Notes: generated by a model from the sequence alone, not told the origin. 64,000 nt of DNA from Algoriphagus formosus (GCF_002807035.1 NZ_NIUC01000001.1:496001-560000); one strand, 5' to 3'. Shown: positions 8,450-18,796, numbered from the stretch's first letter. A program made the numbers and translations.

Positions 8450-9199
8450 GTGATTATCATTATTTTCTTCCTCCTTCACTGGTATTTCTCTCTATTCTGC
8501 CAAAGTTTCTTCCTTCACAGATACGCAGCTCACCAAATGTTCGAAATGAACAAGTTTTGGGAGCGTTTCTTCTACATCTTCACATGGATGTGGCAAGGTA
8601 GCTCTTACCTCTCTCCTAGAGCTTATGCGGTGCTTCACAGAATGCACCATGCTTACAGTGATACACCAAAAGATCCTCACTCCCCACATCATACCGAAAA
8701 CCTTTTCACCATGATGTGGAAAACCAAAAATATCTACAATGAGTATTTTTCTTTCCGACTCAAGCCTGAAGAAAGATTTTCAAAAGATATTCCCGACTGG
8801 TTGACCTTTGACAAGTTTGCTGATAACATGGCCGTACGTGTGGCTTGGGGTCTGTTTTATGTATTGATCTACGTACTTTGTATTACAGTCTTTGAACTTC
8901 CCGGAACTCATTGGTGGATGTACTTCTTACTGCCAATCCACTTCTTGATGGGACCTGTGCATGGTGCTATTGTAAACTGGAGCGGTCACAAGTATGGTTA
9001 TTCTAACTTTGACAACAATGATAAGTCAAAAAACAGCCTTTTACTTGATGTTTTGATGCTTGGAGAGCTTTTCCAAAACAATCATCATAAACTACCAAAT
9101 CGTCCAAACTTTGCAGTGAAGTGGTATGAGTTTGATCCTACCTATCCAATTGTAAAACTATTGCACGCATCGAAGATTATTAAACTTCGAACAGTATAA
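8450..9199 (+). CDS. Acyl-CoA/fatty acid desaturase
   Basis: A 249-residue integral-membrane fatty acid desaturase of the SCD1/delta-9 type. All three iron-binding histidine boxes are present: HRYAAH near residue 24, HRMHHAYSD near residue 64, and QNNHHKLPNR near residue 205. Hydrophobic helices lie between them. The enzyme introduces a cis double bond into acyl chains, normally to adjust membrane fluidity. The start is a GTG at 8450: an in-frame TAG lies three codons upstream, and no ATG is available before the first membrane helix. A -7 box lies just upstream and a terminator just downstream, so it is probably monocistronic. Confidence 0.88.
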   Translation: MIIIIFFLLHWYFSLFCQSFFLHRYAAHQMFEMNKFWERFFYIFTWMWQGSSYLSPRAYAVLHRMHHAYSDTPKDPHSPHHTENLFTMMWKTKNIYNEYFSFRLKPEERFSKDIPDWLTFDKFADNMAVRVAWGLFYVLIYVLCITVFELPGTHWWMYFLLPIHFLMGPVHGAIVNWSGHKYGYSNFDNNDKSKNSLLLDVLMLGELFQNNHHKLPNRPNFAVKWYEFDPTYPIVKLLHASKIIKLRTV

Positions 9200-9205
9200 A
9201 AAACG

Positions 9206-9235
9206 AAAGGGACAAAAATTTGTCCCTTTTTTATT
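9206..9235 (+). terminator. Terminator after desaturase
   Basis: A perfect 9-bp stem, aaagggaca (9206-9214) with tgtcccttt (9221-9229), has a 6-nt loop and is followed by a T-rich tract. Confidence 0.9.
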
Positions 9236-9361
9236 TTTCTGACTTTCAGTACTTTAAATATTTTTCAACTAAATAGTAATACTAATTTTTGTATTTTTCT
9301 TGGATTTAAGAAACTAAACGAATAATTTACCTTCGTTTTAAAACTTAACACCAAAAAACTT

Positions 9362-9691
9362 ATGAAACCATTAACCAGAGCGGAAGAGGAGATTATGCAA
9401 ATCCTCTGGGATATCGAGCGAGGATTCGTGAAAGATATTCTTCTTCCTATGCCAGAGCCAAAGCCGGCTTACAACACTGTATCGACTATCGTCAGAATCC
9501 TTGAAAGAAAGGGATTTGTTAGTCACAAATCTTATGGCAAAAGCCATGAGTATTTTCCAATCGTCTCTAAAGACGAGTACCGTACATTTATCATCAAGCG
9601 TATGCTTGAGGGATATTTCGACAGTTCTTTTGCAAAACTTACAAAGTTCTTCAAAGGTGAAGAGTCTTTGAACAACAAGAACTATCAATAA
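9362..9691 (+). CDS. BlaI/MecI/CopY-type transcriptional repressor
   Basis: A 109-residue winged-helix repressor. LTRAEEEIMQILWDIERGFVK split across the first helices, and YNTVSTIVRILERKGFV (recognition helix and wing), are typical of the BlaI family. The C-terminal dimerisation region is slightly shorter than in BlaI/MecI. Classic members are cleaved after signalling by a BlaR1/MecR1 (M56) sensor protease. No such gene is adjacent here, so its signal and target are unknown. A TACCTTCG box at 9328-9335 may be its -7 element. A bidirectional terminator follows. Confidence 0.87.
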   Translation: MKPLTRAEEEIMQILWDIERGFVKDILLPMPEPKPAYNTVSTIVRILERKGFVSHKSYGKSHEYFPIVSKDEYRTFIIKRMLEGYFDSSFAKLTKFFKGEESLNNKNYQ

Positions 9692-9720
9692 GATACGGCG
9701 AAATTTTGGGTAAGCATTTA

Positions 9721-9754
9721 AAAAAGGCTGTCAGAATTATCTGACAGCCTTTTT
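9721..9754. terminator. Bidirectional terminator
   Basis: A perfect 14-bp inverted repeat (9721-9734 with 9741-9754, core ggctgtcag/ctgacagcc) has flanking A- and T-runs. It sits between the convergent blaI-like and tricorn-like genes. Confidence 0.92.
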
Positions 9755-9760
9755 CCTTTT

Positions 9761-12700
9761 TTATTGAACGTCTTTCAAAAGCTCCTCGACCGCTTTCTCC
9801 AGTTGCTGATCGATACCTTTGTCAATCTTTCCAGGCATATTTTTCACTTCAAATTGAGGCTTGGTTTCGTTATTTTCTAACCATTCCCCAGCTTGGTTTT
9901 TAGATGAAATCGGTACTACTCCCCATCTAACGCCATTTGGTAAACCTTCCCATCCGGCAAAAGAACAAGTCCCCGGGGTAGGCATACCTACTGTTTTACC
10001 GATTTCTAAATCAGTATATCCACAGGCGAAACAATGACCATCTGAATAATTGGCTTCATTGAACATGGCCAAGGTGGGCTTAGTCCAGCGAGCAGTAGGC
10101 TCATACCCCACTTCCTTTGCCTCGGTCGCATAAGTCAAAAAGCGCTCTCCGGTGAAGAACATCGCTAAATCAGCGACCAAATCACCCCCACCATTGAATC
10201 GTGTATCTACAATGACGCCTTCTGTATCATGATACTTACCCATCATTTCCTCATAAACATTTCTGTAAGGACCGTCACTCATTCCAGGAATATGAACATA
10301 GCCCAACTTACCACCGCTTAGTTCAGCTACTTCTTCTTGGTTCTTCTTGACCCATCGTCTATAAAGCAAGCCATTTTCCTCACGAAGTGATATCGGCTTG
10401 ATAGTGAGTTGCTGTGCATTTTGTCCATTGGCATCGGTCAATTCAATCAAGGTGAACTTATCAGCTTTGCGGTTGAGTAGCTTCGCAAAATCCATATTAG
10501 CTGAAATAGCAATCCCATCAATAGATCGAATGATCATTCCGGCACTCACATTCAGATTGGCTTTGTCCAAAGGACCTCCTGGTATAACCTCTGTGATTTT
10601 AATACCATCTCCTTCAAAACCATAATCCCAAAACACTCCCAATGAAGCTGTCTGATCAGGCATGGAAATACTTCTTGAATATCTTGCTCCTGCATGAGAG
10701 ACATTGAGCTCACCAAGCATTTCGGATAGCATTTCTGCGAATTCATAGTTATTCCCGATATGTGGTAAATACTTTTGATAATCAATTCTTGCCTTCTCCC
10801 AATCCACTCCATGCATATCAGGAGTGTAGAAAATGCCCTGAGTTCGCTGCCATACGTGATCAAAAAGATGATCAAGCTCCGCAGTTCGGTCATAAGTCAT
10901 CTCACCGCTTATTTTGATCGACTCTCGCTTCATAGAGCTAGGATTGATTTTAGAAATTGAGCCATTGCTAAGCAGGAAAAGGCTTTCTTGATCTTTGTCC
11001 CACATAAGGTTACCATAGCTGGCATCCAGCTTCAATTCCTGTTTGGTTTCCTTGGTTCGGATATTGGTCGACCAGAGGTTGTACCCTTTCTCAAATCGAG
11101 CTAGGTAATACAGTTTTTCTCCATCCTTGCTCAAAACCGCGTCTCCTAAGCTACTGCTATGGATAGTCAGCCTAGCCTTTCGCTCTTCAATTCCTTCCCA
11201 GTCAAAATTGAGCGGACTTATTTCTTTTTTATCCTTGCTCTTATCCTCTTTCTCAGAATCTTTCTTTTCGCCGTCTTTTTTAGCTTTTTCAAGCTCTTTC
11301 ATGAGTTTAAACTCATCTTCGCTCAGATTGAACTTATCCCAGGCACCTTTGTCAAAGAAAAGGGTGTAAACATCTCGCTCGCTTCTTCCAGACGTAGCAT
11401 AGCTTCTTAGACCATCTCTATTGGAGAACCAAAGCATTTGCTTTCCACCATTCACCCATACAGCACTTCCATCATCATAGCCATTCTTCGTAAGGTTGCG
11501 GAAAGGTTCTTTACCACTAGCATCCAAGAGAACTACCTCACCATTGACCATGGTCGGGTTATAGGAAGCAAGTAGCCATTTACTATCCGGACTCCAGGTG
11601 AAGTACTGATCCCCATCACGCATGTGGTAGAGATCATCCGGAGAAAGCAGCATAACTTTTTCCTTTGATGCCAAATCCATGACCATAATAGATCGGCGAT
11701 CCTCGACATAAGCTAATTTCTTTCCGTCGGGTGAAAGCTTGGGTAAGTAGGCGTCTACTTCCAAGTCCAACATCGGTGATTCCTTAATAAGCGTTGCGGC
11801 AAAGAAAAATGGCTCTTCGCTCCGAACTTTTTCAGCTTTAAAAATTTGCCAGCGGCCATCACGTTCACTGGAGTAAAGAATAGACTTTCCATCTGGAGCA
11901 AATTCTACAAAACGCTCTTGTTCGGCTGTTTCGGTAATACGCTTGGTCAAGCTTCCGTCCACTGCTGTCACAAATACCTCACCCCTTGCAATGAAAGCAA
12001 TCTCTTTTCCATCCGGTGAAAGACTCATTTCGCTTACTCCTCCGTTGATAGAAATAAAATTATCAGGATTAGTAATAGCTTGGGTAGCTAAGCTTATTTC
12101 AACTTTTTGGGGTGCTTCTCCTGCCTTCAGCGTGTAAAGTTCCCCATCAAAGCTAAAGCTCATCAGCCCATCTTTAGAAATCGTCAGAAAACGAACCGGA
12201 AAATCCTTCAAATCAGTTAAAGCCTTTGAATTCGAAGGATCAGAAACCGACATGGAAAAGACATTGAAATCTCCATTCTGCTCACTGAGGTAATAAATTT
12301 CTTCTTCATTCGGAGAGAATACGGGATTTCTATCTTCGCCATAAAAAGTAGTCAACATCTGATGCGTGTCTGTATTCGCATCATACATCCAAATATCCCG
12401 GGCAATTCCAGACTCATGATGCTTCCTCCATTCATTTTCGCCGCCTTTTTTATCATGATAGATCATTTTTGATCCATCTGCATTACTCTGAACATACTCA
12501 GCAGGGATAGTCCAAATTTGATCCACTCTCCCACCCTTCACAGGTACTTGGTAGAGCTCAGGCTGGGAACCAGTAGGATATTGTCTGTGAGACGAGATAT
12601 CCATTCGCTGTGCCCCAAAGATTACTCCTGAGCCGTCAGCAGTAAAATCAAAAGGCATTTCATCATTTGAATGGAAAGTGAGCCTTGATGCCGGTCCACC

Positions 12701-12991
12701 GGAGGCACTCATGATGAATATGTCAAAATTACCATAGCGATCTGATGCAAAAGCAAGCTGCTTTCCATCCTTACTCCATACGGCTTTGTAGTCATGCGCT
12801 TCGTGGAAAGTGAGTTGTTTGGCTTCACCACCAGCACTTGGAACCAAGTATAAGTCTCCTTTGTAGGTAAATACAATTTGACTACCATCGGGAGAAATAG
12901 CTGGATACCTTACCCATCTCGGATCATCTTGAGCCCAAGAGAGCTGACCAATCAATAATGCGAAAAGAACTAAACTGAATTTCTTTATCAT
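9761..12991 (-). CDS. Tricorn-like S41 family protease
   Basis: A 1076-residue exported protease: signal peptide (residues 1-20, ending SWAQ), then PD40/WD40-type propeller repeats (many SPDG/SxDGK turns), a helical linker rich in Lys/Glu near 570-600, a PDZ-like segment (GVFWDYGFEGDGIKITEV..PGGPL) and a C-terminal S41 domain. Candidate catalytic parts are NVSHAGARY (Ser-His as in tricorn), NGGGDLVADL, NYSDGHCF (nucleophile Ser-Asp) and GTCSFAGWE. Archaeal tricorn degrades peptides released by the proteasome. Bacteroidota relatives are periplasmic and are thought to process oligopeptides. The gene stands alone between two terminators or promoter regions. Confidence 0.9.
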   Translation of the reverse strand: MIKKFSLVLFALLIGQLSWAQDDPRWVRYPAISPDGSQIVFTYKGDLYLVPSAGGEAKQLTFHEAHDYKAVWSKDGKQLAFASDRYGNFDIFIMSASGGPASRLTFHSNDEMPFDFTADGSGVIFGAQRMDISSHRQYPTGSQPELYQVPVKGGRVDQIWTIPAEYVQSNADGSKMIYHDKKGGENEWRKHHESGIARDIWMYDANTDTHQMLTTFYGEDRNPVFSPNEEEIYYLSEQNGDFNVFSMSVSDPSNSKALTDLKDFPVRFLTISKDGLMSFSFDGELYTLKAGEAPQKVEISLATQAITNPDNFISINGGVSEMSLSPDGKEIAFIARGEVFVTAVDGSLTKRITETAEQERFVEFAPDGKSILYSSERDGRWQIFKAEKVRSEEPFFFAATLIKESPMLDLEVDAYLPKLSPDGKKLAYVEDRRSIMVMDLASKEKVMLLSPDDLYHMRDGDQYFTWSPDSKWLLASYNPTMVNGEVVLLDASGKEPFRNLTKNGYDDGSAVWVNGGKQMLWFSNRDGLRSYATSGRSERDVYTLFFDKGAWDKFNLSEDEFKLMKELEKAKKDGEKKDSEKEDKSKDKKEISPLNFDWEGIEERKARLTIHSSSLGDAVLSKDGEKLYYLARFEKGYNLWSTNIRTKETKQELKLDASYGNLMWDKDQESLFLLSNGSISKINPSSMKRESIKISGEMTYDRTAELDHLFDHVWQRTQGIFYTPDMHGVDWEKARIDYQKYLPHIGNNYEFAEMLSEMLGELNVSHAGARYSRSISMPDQTASLGVFWDYGFEGDGIKITEVIPGGPLDKANLNVSAGMIIRSIDGIAISANMDFAKLLNRKADKFTLIELTDANGQNAQQLTIKPISLREENGLLYRRWVKKNQEEVAELSGGKLGYVHIPGMSDGPYRNVYEEMMGKYHDTEGVIVDTRFNGGGDLVADLAMFFTGERFLTYATEAKEVGYEPTARWTKPTLAMFNEANYSDGHCFACGYTDLEIGKTVGMPTPGTCSFAGWEGLPNGVRWGVVPISSKNQAGEWLENNETKPQFEVKNMPGKIDKGIDQQLEKAVEELLKDVQ

Positions 12992-13113
12992 GAATTTGAA
13001 TTTTTGAGGCTTGAAAGTAAGAAAAATTGCAATAGCATTGCAGAAAAGATATTTAATCAGAGCTTTTTGAAATTCCTGTGGTAGTTTTCTTTCCTTCCCT
13101 TAATTGATCGGCC

Positions 13114-13121
13114 TATATTTG
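13114..13121 (+). promoter_or_regulatory. -7 box of tyrS
   Basis: A perfect TATATTTG lies 24 nt before the tyrS ATG, giving a short predicted leader. No clear -33 TTG at the usual spacing. Confidence 0.5.
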
Positions 13122-13145
13122 CGGCTTAATTAGGAAAAGCTGCAC

Positions 13146-14441
13146 ATGAATTCATTTATAGAAGAACTACGCTGGAGAGGAATGCTTCAAGACATGACTC
13201 CGGAAATCGAAGAACACCTGAATAAAGGAATGGCTTCTGCCTACCTGGGATTTGACCCCACTGCAGATTCACTTCATATCGGGCATTTGGTAGGTGTTAT
13301 GACGCTTTTACACTTTCAGCGCGCAGGACATAAGCCATTTGCATTGGTCGGAGGTGCTACAGGAATGATCGGCGATCCTTCTTTCAAGTCAGCCGAGCGA
13401 AATCTTCTAGACAAGGAGACTTTGGATCACAATGTCAAGTCTATCCAAAATCAGCTGGCTAAATTCCTTGACTTCAGCAGTGGCACTGAAAACAAAGCCG
13501 AACTAGTCAATAATTACGACTGGATGTCAAAATTCTCCTTTTTGGAGTTTATCAGGGATGTAGGAAAACACATCACTGTCAACTATATGATGGCAAAGGA
13601 TAGTGTCAAAAGAAGACTAGAGGACGGAAATGGCCTTTCCTTCACGGAATTTTCTTACCAGCTTATTCAAGGCTATGATTTTTACCATCTCTGGAAAAAC
13701 AACAATTGCACCGTGCAGCTTGGCGGTTCGGATCAATGGGGAAATATCGTTACCGGTACTGAGCTCATTCGAAGAATGGGTGGAGGACCTGCATATGCAT
13801 TGACGGTTCCTCTTATCACCAAAGCGGACGGAAGTAAGTTTGGAAAGACTGAAAGCGGTTCGGTATGGTTGGATCCAGAAAAAACATCTCCTTATGCATT
13901 CTATCAATTTTGGATGAATGTATCAGATGAAGATGCTTCCAAATACATTCGAATCTTTACCGTCTTGGACCAGAAAACAATAGAAGACCTGGAAAAAGCG
14001 CATCAAGAAGCTCCTCACCTTCGATTGCTTCAGCAAGAAATCGCTAAGCAAGTCACTACCATGGTGCATAGTGAAGAAGAATATGAGCTTGCAGTCAAAG
14101 CTTCGCAAATACTTTTTGGGAAATCCTCAACGGAAGATTTATCCAAATTAGACGAGAGAACCTTCCTACAGGTATTCGAAGGGGTCCCTCAAGTAGAGAT
14201 TTCCAAGGCTGAATTTGAACAGCTGGAGTCAAACTTGGATCTTTTTGGAGAAATGACGCAAGGGTTGATCTTTGGCTCGAAGGGTGAAGCCCGCAAACTC
14301 ATCCAAGGCGGTGGCCTTAGTATCAACAAGGAAAAAATTACCGATCCCAATGGAAAGTTTGAATCGAAGCTTCTGCAGGGAAAATATCTTTTGGTCCAAA
14401 AAGGCAAAAAGAATTACTTCATCGTCAAAGTAGAAGCCTGA
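13146..14441 (+). CDS. tyrS: Tyrosyl-tRNA synthetase
   Basis: A 431-residue class I aminoacyl-tRNA synthetase charging tRNA-Tyr. Seen are the HIGH signature (HIGHLVG, about residues 42-48), the tyrosine-pocket segment [21 protein letters not shown], the KMSKS-equivalent KFGKTESG, and a C-terminal S4 RNA-binding domain ([21 protein letters not shown]). Length and domain order are those of TyrRS1 enzymes. The gene has its own promoter box and terminator. Confidence 0.97.
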   Translation: MNSFIEELRWRGMLQDMTPEIEEHLNKGMASAYLGFDPTADSLHIGHLVGVMTLLHFQRAGHKPFALVGGATGMIGDPSFKSAERNLLDKETLDHNVKSIQNQLAKFLDFSSGTENKAELVNNYDWMSKFSFLEFIRDVGKHITVNYMMAKDSVKRRLEDGNGLSFTEFSYQLIQGYDFYHLWKNNNCTVQLGGSDQWGNIVTGTELIRRMGGGPAYALTVPLITKADGSKFGKTESGSVWLDPEKTSPYAFYQFWMNVSDEDASKYIRIFTVLDQKTIEDLEKAHQEAPHLRLLQQEIAKQVTTMVHSEEEYELAVKASQILFGKSSTEDLSKLDERTFLQVFEGVPQVEISKAEFEQLESNLDLFGEMTQGLIFGSKGEARKLIQGGGLSINKEKITDPNGKFESKLLQGKYLLVQKGKKNYFIVKVEA

Positions 14442-14447
14442 TAGTTT

Positions 14448-14492
14448 GACAAAAAATGGTCAAAATTAAATTTTGGCCATTTTTTGTCTTTT
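14448..14492 (+). terminator. Terminator after tyrS
   Basis: A long 18-bp inverted repeat (14448-14465 with 14471-14488; arms gacaaaaaatggtcaaaa and ttttggccattttttgtc, one G-T pair) is followed by a T-rich tract. Confidence 0.85.
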
Positions 14493-14569
14493 TCTTTTTA
14501 AAGCTCTTCTGTTTTTTGACCCAGGTTTAATAAATTCACTTTTGAATTAAATTTTAGCTCAAGCAATCC

Positions 14570-15265
14570 ATGCCTAAAGAAAAGAATAAAGAAAAACTCA
14601 TTTTGGATGCGGCCATTCGACTCTTCACTTCCAAGGGTTATCAGGCTACCAGAATGAGTGATATTTCCCAAGAGGTAGGAATGAGCAAAGGCCTCACCTA
14701 CTTTTATTATAAAAATAAGGAAGACCTTTTCATGGCTTTGACCAAGAAGGCCTTTGATCAGTTTAAAGATGAATTTCGGGAAGTTTATTTGAGCAAAGGA
14801 AAAACCGGACTGGAGAAAATCACCGATTTGGTCATCCGAGTGGTAGACTTTGCCGGCAAAAATCAAATCCTCTACGATGCCATTATCAATTTTATGGATT
14901 TGGTCAAAAAATACAATCAGGAAGAGAGCAGAAAAGAAATTGATCCGCTAATCCTAGAAAGTCAGCACTTCCAAAAGCTCCTGGAAATCCATCATGAACC
15001 AGCCAAATTTGGCGTGATGATGGTCAGTCAGGGAATCAAGGATGGGAGTATCCGACCGGAACTACAGCCTGAGATCACTTTTTACACGATTTGGAGTATG
15101 ATCATCGGTTTTGAAAAAATGCTCGGTCCGGTAGGATATGATGGAAAAGAAGTAAAAATCAATCCGGAGAGTTTGCAACCTGGATTCCTCAAACTCCTGC
15201 AGGATATGCTGAAAGGTACCATACAGGCAAGTAAACCTGCCACAGTTCAAACCAGTTTATTTTAG
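14570..15265 (+). CDS. TetR/AcrR family transcriptional regulator
   Basis: A 231-residue regulator. The N-terminal TetR helix-turn-helix is clear (AAIRLFTSKGYQATRMSDIS, then VGMSKGLTYFYYKNKEDLF). The all-helical C-terminal ligand domain is unassigned. No efflux or catabolic operon sits directly beside it; the nearest neighbour is the convergent peptide transporter. Effector and target are therefore unknown. Confidence 0.9.
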   Translation: MPKEKNKEKLILDAAIRLFTSKGYQATRMSDISQEVGMSKGLTYFYYKNKEDLFMALTKKAFDQFKDEFREVYLSKGKTGLEKITDLVIRVVDFAGKNQILYDAIINFMDLVKKYNQEESRKEIDPLILESQHFQKLLEIHHEPAKFGVMMVSQGIKDGSIRPELQPEITFYTIWSMIIGFEKMLGPVGYDGKEVKINPESLQPGFLKLLQDMLKGTIQASKPATVQTSLF

Positions 15266-15305
15266 ATAAAAGCCTATAGCAAATTTGCTACAGACTGGAA
15301 AAATA

Positions 15306-15334
15306 AAAAAGGCTATCAGATCGATAACCTTTTT
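15306..15334. terminator. Bidirectional terminator
   Basis: The stem aaaaaggctatc (15306-15317) with gataaccttttt (15323-15334) has one mismatch and lies between convergent genes. Confidence 0.8.
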
Positions 15335-15356
15335 CCATTTATTCCTGTGAGTAACC

Positions 15357-16976
15357 TTAATGAACGTTACCCATCATTTTTCGAATCATCGGTCTCAGAA
15401 TGAATAGCAAGGCCGCAGAACCAATCACAGTGTAAACGATCAACATGTACTGATCCGGCATTTGAGCCAAAGCCTCTTCGGTACCACCACTCGCTTCACC
15501 TGCAATCAATCCTGCAAAGAGGTTTCCTAGTGAAACTGACAGGAACCAAATTCCCATCATTTGACCTCCATAGCCTTTTGGAGCTAGTTTGGTTACCAAA
15601 CTCAAACCAACTGGTGAAAGTGCCAGCTCGCCAAATGTGTGAAGCATGTAAGTGAATATCAGCCAGGTAGGTGCTGCTAGCTCACCTGAAGCTGCGATTT
15701 TGGCAGCGAAATACATCACAAGGAAGCCCATACCCAACATGAATAAGCCAAGGGTGAATTTCATTGGAGAACTAGGCTCAAGATTTCTTCTTCCCAACCA
15801 TACCCATAGACCACCAAAGATCGGCGCGAAAATGATAATGAACATGGAATTGATCGATTGGAAATAACCAGTTGGAATCTCAAAACCAAGAACCGAACGA
15901 TCTGTAAATCGCTCTGCGAAAAGATTTAAGGTAGACCCAGCCTGTTCGAAGCCTGACCAAAACATCGCAGAGAATAAAAATAGAATAGCAATTACCCCGA
16001 CTTTATTTCTATCAGACTTGTCTAATCCTCCAAAAAGAATCACATAGCCCAGATATGCAAAAGCAACCAAGGCAATGATAGTACCAGATGCCCCGGCAAT
16101 AGCTACCACATCGATAGGAACGATCCCAGTAAACATAATTCCTATCAGTCCAACCAAGACTATACCTATCCAGGTAACTGCTGATTTCAATTTATTTTGC
16201 TTGGCCTGCTCAAAGTCATCTGACACAATAGGCGCATCTCCATATCCTTCTAGAGAGCTACCTGTCAATTTGTATTGAATCAATCCAAGCACCATTCCAA
16301 ATCCTGCTAAGCCAAAACCAAGGTGCCAATCGTATTCTGCTAAAGTGCTACAAGCAATTGGAGCAATCAGAGCACCAAGATTGATTCCCATGTAAAAGAT
16401 TGAAAATCCTGCATCTCGCTTTGAGCTTCCTTCTGGATAAAGCTGTCCTACGATCGAACTGATATTAGGCTTTAAAAGTCCAGTACCAAAGACGATCAGA
16501 ATAAGTCCAAGGAAGAATGAAGTAGTATCGAGTGTACTTAATGCCGTTTTAGAAGCATAATCACCCGATGAAAAGATGCCGGGTAGAGCCATCGTAAAGT
16601 GCCCCATGGCAATGATGATACCACCGTACCACACTGATTTTTTTAGACCGAAAAGCCTATCAGCCAGCCATCCTCCCGGCAGTGCCAAAAGATAGACTCC
16701 CATAGTATAAAGTCCATAGATGGCTCCTGAAGTTTTGTCATCGAAACCAAGGCCTCCTTCGGTAATAGCTGCCGTCATGAATAAAATCAAGAGGGCCCGC
16801 ATTCCGTAGTAGCTAAATCGCTCCCACATTTCAGTAAAAAAGAGCGTCATCAGCCCTTTTGGATGGCCAAAAATAGTTGGCCCTTCGAATTCCGGATTAT
16901 TAGGTGTTTCCAAGGATAATTTCTTTTGGTTGGATAGATTTTTACAATGATAAGAGAATTCTGGACTTCGTTCCAA
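15357..16976 (-). CDS. POT family proton-coupled peptide transporter
   Basis: A major-facilitator protein of up to 539 residues with 12-14 predicted helices. The POT signature TEMWERFSYYGMRALL is near the N-terminus, followed by GLYTMGVYLLALPGGWLADR and GFSIFYMGINLGALIAP. It imports di- and tripeptides with protons across the inner membrane. The ATG at 16976 gives an unusual 40-residue hydrophilic leader. A TTG at 16911-16913 (Leu22) is a plausible alternative start, giving the shorter N-terminus normal for the family. Confidence 0.93.
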   Translation of the reverse strand: MERSPEFSYHCKNLSNQKKLSLETPNNPEFEGPTIFGHPKGLMTLFFTEMWERFSYYGMRALLILFMTAAITEGGLGFDDKTSGAIYGLYTMGVYLLALPGGWLADRLFGLKKSVWYGGIIIAMGHFTMALPGIFSSGDYASKTALSTLDTTSFFLGLILIVFGTGLLKPNISSIVGQLYPEGSSKRDAGFSIFYMGINLGALIAPIACSTLAEYDWHLGFGLAGFGMVLGLIQYKLTGSSLEGYGDAPIVSDDFEQAKQNKLKSAVTWIGIVLVGLIGIMFTGIVPIDVVAIAGASGTIIALVAFAYLGYVILFGGLDKSDRNKVGVIAILFLFSAMFWSGFEQAGSTLNLFAERFTDRSVLGFEIPTGYFQSINSMFIIIFAPIFGGLWVWLGRRNLEPSSPMKFTLGLFMLGMGFLVMYFAAKIAASGELAAPTWLIFTYMLHTFGELALSPVGLSLVTKLAPKGYGGQMMGIWFLSVSLGNLFAGLIAGEASGGTEEALAQMPDQYMLIVYTVIGSAALLFILRPMIRKMMGNVH

Positions 16977-17126
16977 AAAAAGCTTTCCTCAGAATAATAA
17001 ATTTCACTTCAAACTATGACAAAAGTCAGCGAACAATTTGCTTTAATACTACATTTTTGAAAGGTCACCAAATAATTTATTGAAAATCTTTCGTAATCGA
17101 TTGAATGATCAAAAAAAGCAGATTTT

Positions 17127-17160
17127 TTGATTTTCTATCGGCTATTTTTCTTTAATTTTG
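17127..17160 (+). promoter_or_regulatory. Bacteroidota-type promoter for pckA
   Basis: TTG at 17127-17129 and a perfect TAATTTTG at 17153-17160 fit the -33/-7 pattern, with slightly long spacing. The predicted leader is about 27 nt. Confidence 0.55.
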
Positions 17161-17194
17161 ACCAAGATATTTTCAGAATATAAACCCAAATTTT

Positions 17195-18796
17195 ATGCAG
17201 GATTTAGCGCTGGATGCCCAGACTTCTCCTTTGGATTTTCTAGATCTCCACACGACTGGAAAAATCCACTACAACCTTCCACCTGCCGAACTTGTAGAGC
17301 ACGCATTGGCAAGGAATGAAGGATCACTCACATCAACCGGTGCCTTGATGGCGGACACGGGAAAATTTACCGGAAGATCTCCCAAAGACCGCTACATCGT
17401 CAAGGATGCTAAGACTGCCGACTCGGTCTGGTGGGGAGATATCAATATTCCTTTTGAGGAAGAAAAGTTTGATCAGTTGCTTGAAAAAATGAAGCAATTT
17501 CTAGCAGATAAAGATCTTTTTGTAAGAGATGCCTATGCTGGAGCTGATCCAGAGTACCGATTAAATATCCGAGTTGTAAATACTTGGGCATGGCACAATC
17601 TCTTCTGCAACAATATGTTTTTGAGACCGAGTGCTGAAGAATTAGAAAACTTTGAAAATGACTTTACGATCATCTGTGCTCCAGGCTTTCAAGCGGACCC
17701 AGAGGTGGATGGTACCAAAAGCTCCAATTTTGCGATTTTGAATCTAAGCAAACGGATGATTTTAATTGGAGGGACAGGATATGCCGGAGAAATGAAAAAA
17801 GGCATTTTCTCGGTCTTAAATTATCTCCTACCTCATGAGCATCAGACGCTCTCTATGCACTGCTCTGCCAATGTGGGAAAAGACGATGACACGGCTATTT
17901 TCTTTGGCCTTTCTGGAACAGGGAAGACCACCCTATCTGCAGATCCAAATCGATCTCTGATTGGTGATGATGAGCACGGATGGACTGAGAATGGCGTTTT
18001 CAATTTTGAAGGTGGCTGTTACGCTAAAGTCATTGACTTGACTAGGGAAAAAGAGCCTGAGATTTGGGATGCGATCAAATTCGGCTCCATTGTAGAAAAC
18101 ACCCGTTTTAAGGCAGGCTCAAGAGAAGTGGATTTTACAAATAAGTCTGTTACTGAAAATACCCGTACGGCTTATCCCATCAATTTTATTCCAAATGCAA
18201 AGGAGCCGTCTATAGCTCCTGTTCCGAAGAATATCTTTTTCTTGACTGCAGATGCCTTTGGAGTGATTCCTCCTATTTCCAGATTGAACAAAAGTCAGGC
18301 GATGTATCATTTTATTTCAGGATACACGGCAAAGGTAGCGGGAACCGAAATGGGTATTACAGAGCCAAAATTGACCTTTTCTGCTTGTTTTGGAGCGGCA
18401 TTCTTACCGTTACACCCCACAGCTTATGCTACGCTATTTGGCGAGAAAATGGAAAAGTACCAGACTAATGTTTGGCTAATCAACACTGGCTGGACTGGAG
18501 GCCCTTATGGAGTTGGCTCTAGGATGAAGCTAAGTTACACACGTGCGATGATCACTGCAGCATTGGAAGGAAAGCTTGATTCAGTGGAATTTAAGTCCCA
18601 TCGATATTTTGGATTTGATGTTCCACAAACTTGCCCAGAAGTTCCTAGTGAAGTCCTCAATCCGCGGAAAACTTGGAAAAACCCTGAGGATTATGATCTC
18701 CAAGCTTCAAAGCTAGCCAAGTCCTTTATCGAAAATTTCAAACAGTTTGAAGACTATGCCTCCGAAGATATTCTCAAAGGGGCTCCAAACTTCTAA
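17195..18796 (+). CDS. pckA: Phosphoenolpyruvate carboxykinase (ATP)
   Basis: A full-length 533-residue ATP-dependent PEP carboxykinase. It converts oxaloacetate to PEP in gluconeogenesis, or runs anaplerotically in reverse. Seen are TGRSPKDRYIV (substrate loop), HCSANVGKDDDTAIFFGLSG split around the P-loop GLSGTGKTTLS, the kinase-2 loop GDDEHGW, and ENTRF and GGPYGVGSRM further on. It is monocistronic, with a promoter box upstream and a strong terminator after the stop. Confidence 0.97.
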   Translation: MQDLALDAQTSPLDFLDLHTTGKIHYNLPPAELVEHALARNEGSLTSTGALMADTGKFTGRSPKDRYIVKDAKTADSVWWGDINIPFEEEKFDQLLEKMKQFLADKDLFVRDAYAGADPEYRLNIRVVNTWAWHNLFCNNMFLRPSAEELENFENDFTIICAPGFQADPEVDGTKSSNFAILNLSKRMILIGGTGYAGEMKKGIFSVLNYLLPHEHQTLSMHCSANVGKDDDTAIFFGLSGTGKTTLSADPNRSLIGDDEHGWTENGVFNFEGGCYAKVIDLTREKEPEIWDAIKFGSIVENTRFKAGSREVDFTNKSVTENTRTAYPINFIPNAKEPSIAPVPKNIFFLTADAFGVIPPISRLNKSQAMYHFISGYTAKVAGTEMGITEPKLTFSACFGAAFLPLHPTAYATLFGEKMEKYQTNVWLINTGWTGGPYGVGSRMKLSYTRAMITAALEGKLDSVEFKSHRYFGFDVPQTCPEVPSEVLNPRKTWKNPEDYDLQASKLAKSFIENFKQFEDYASEDILKGAPNF

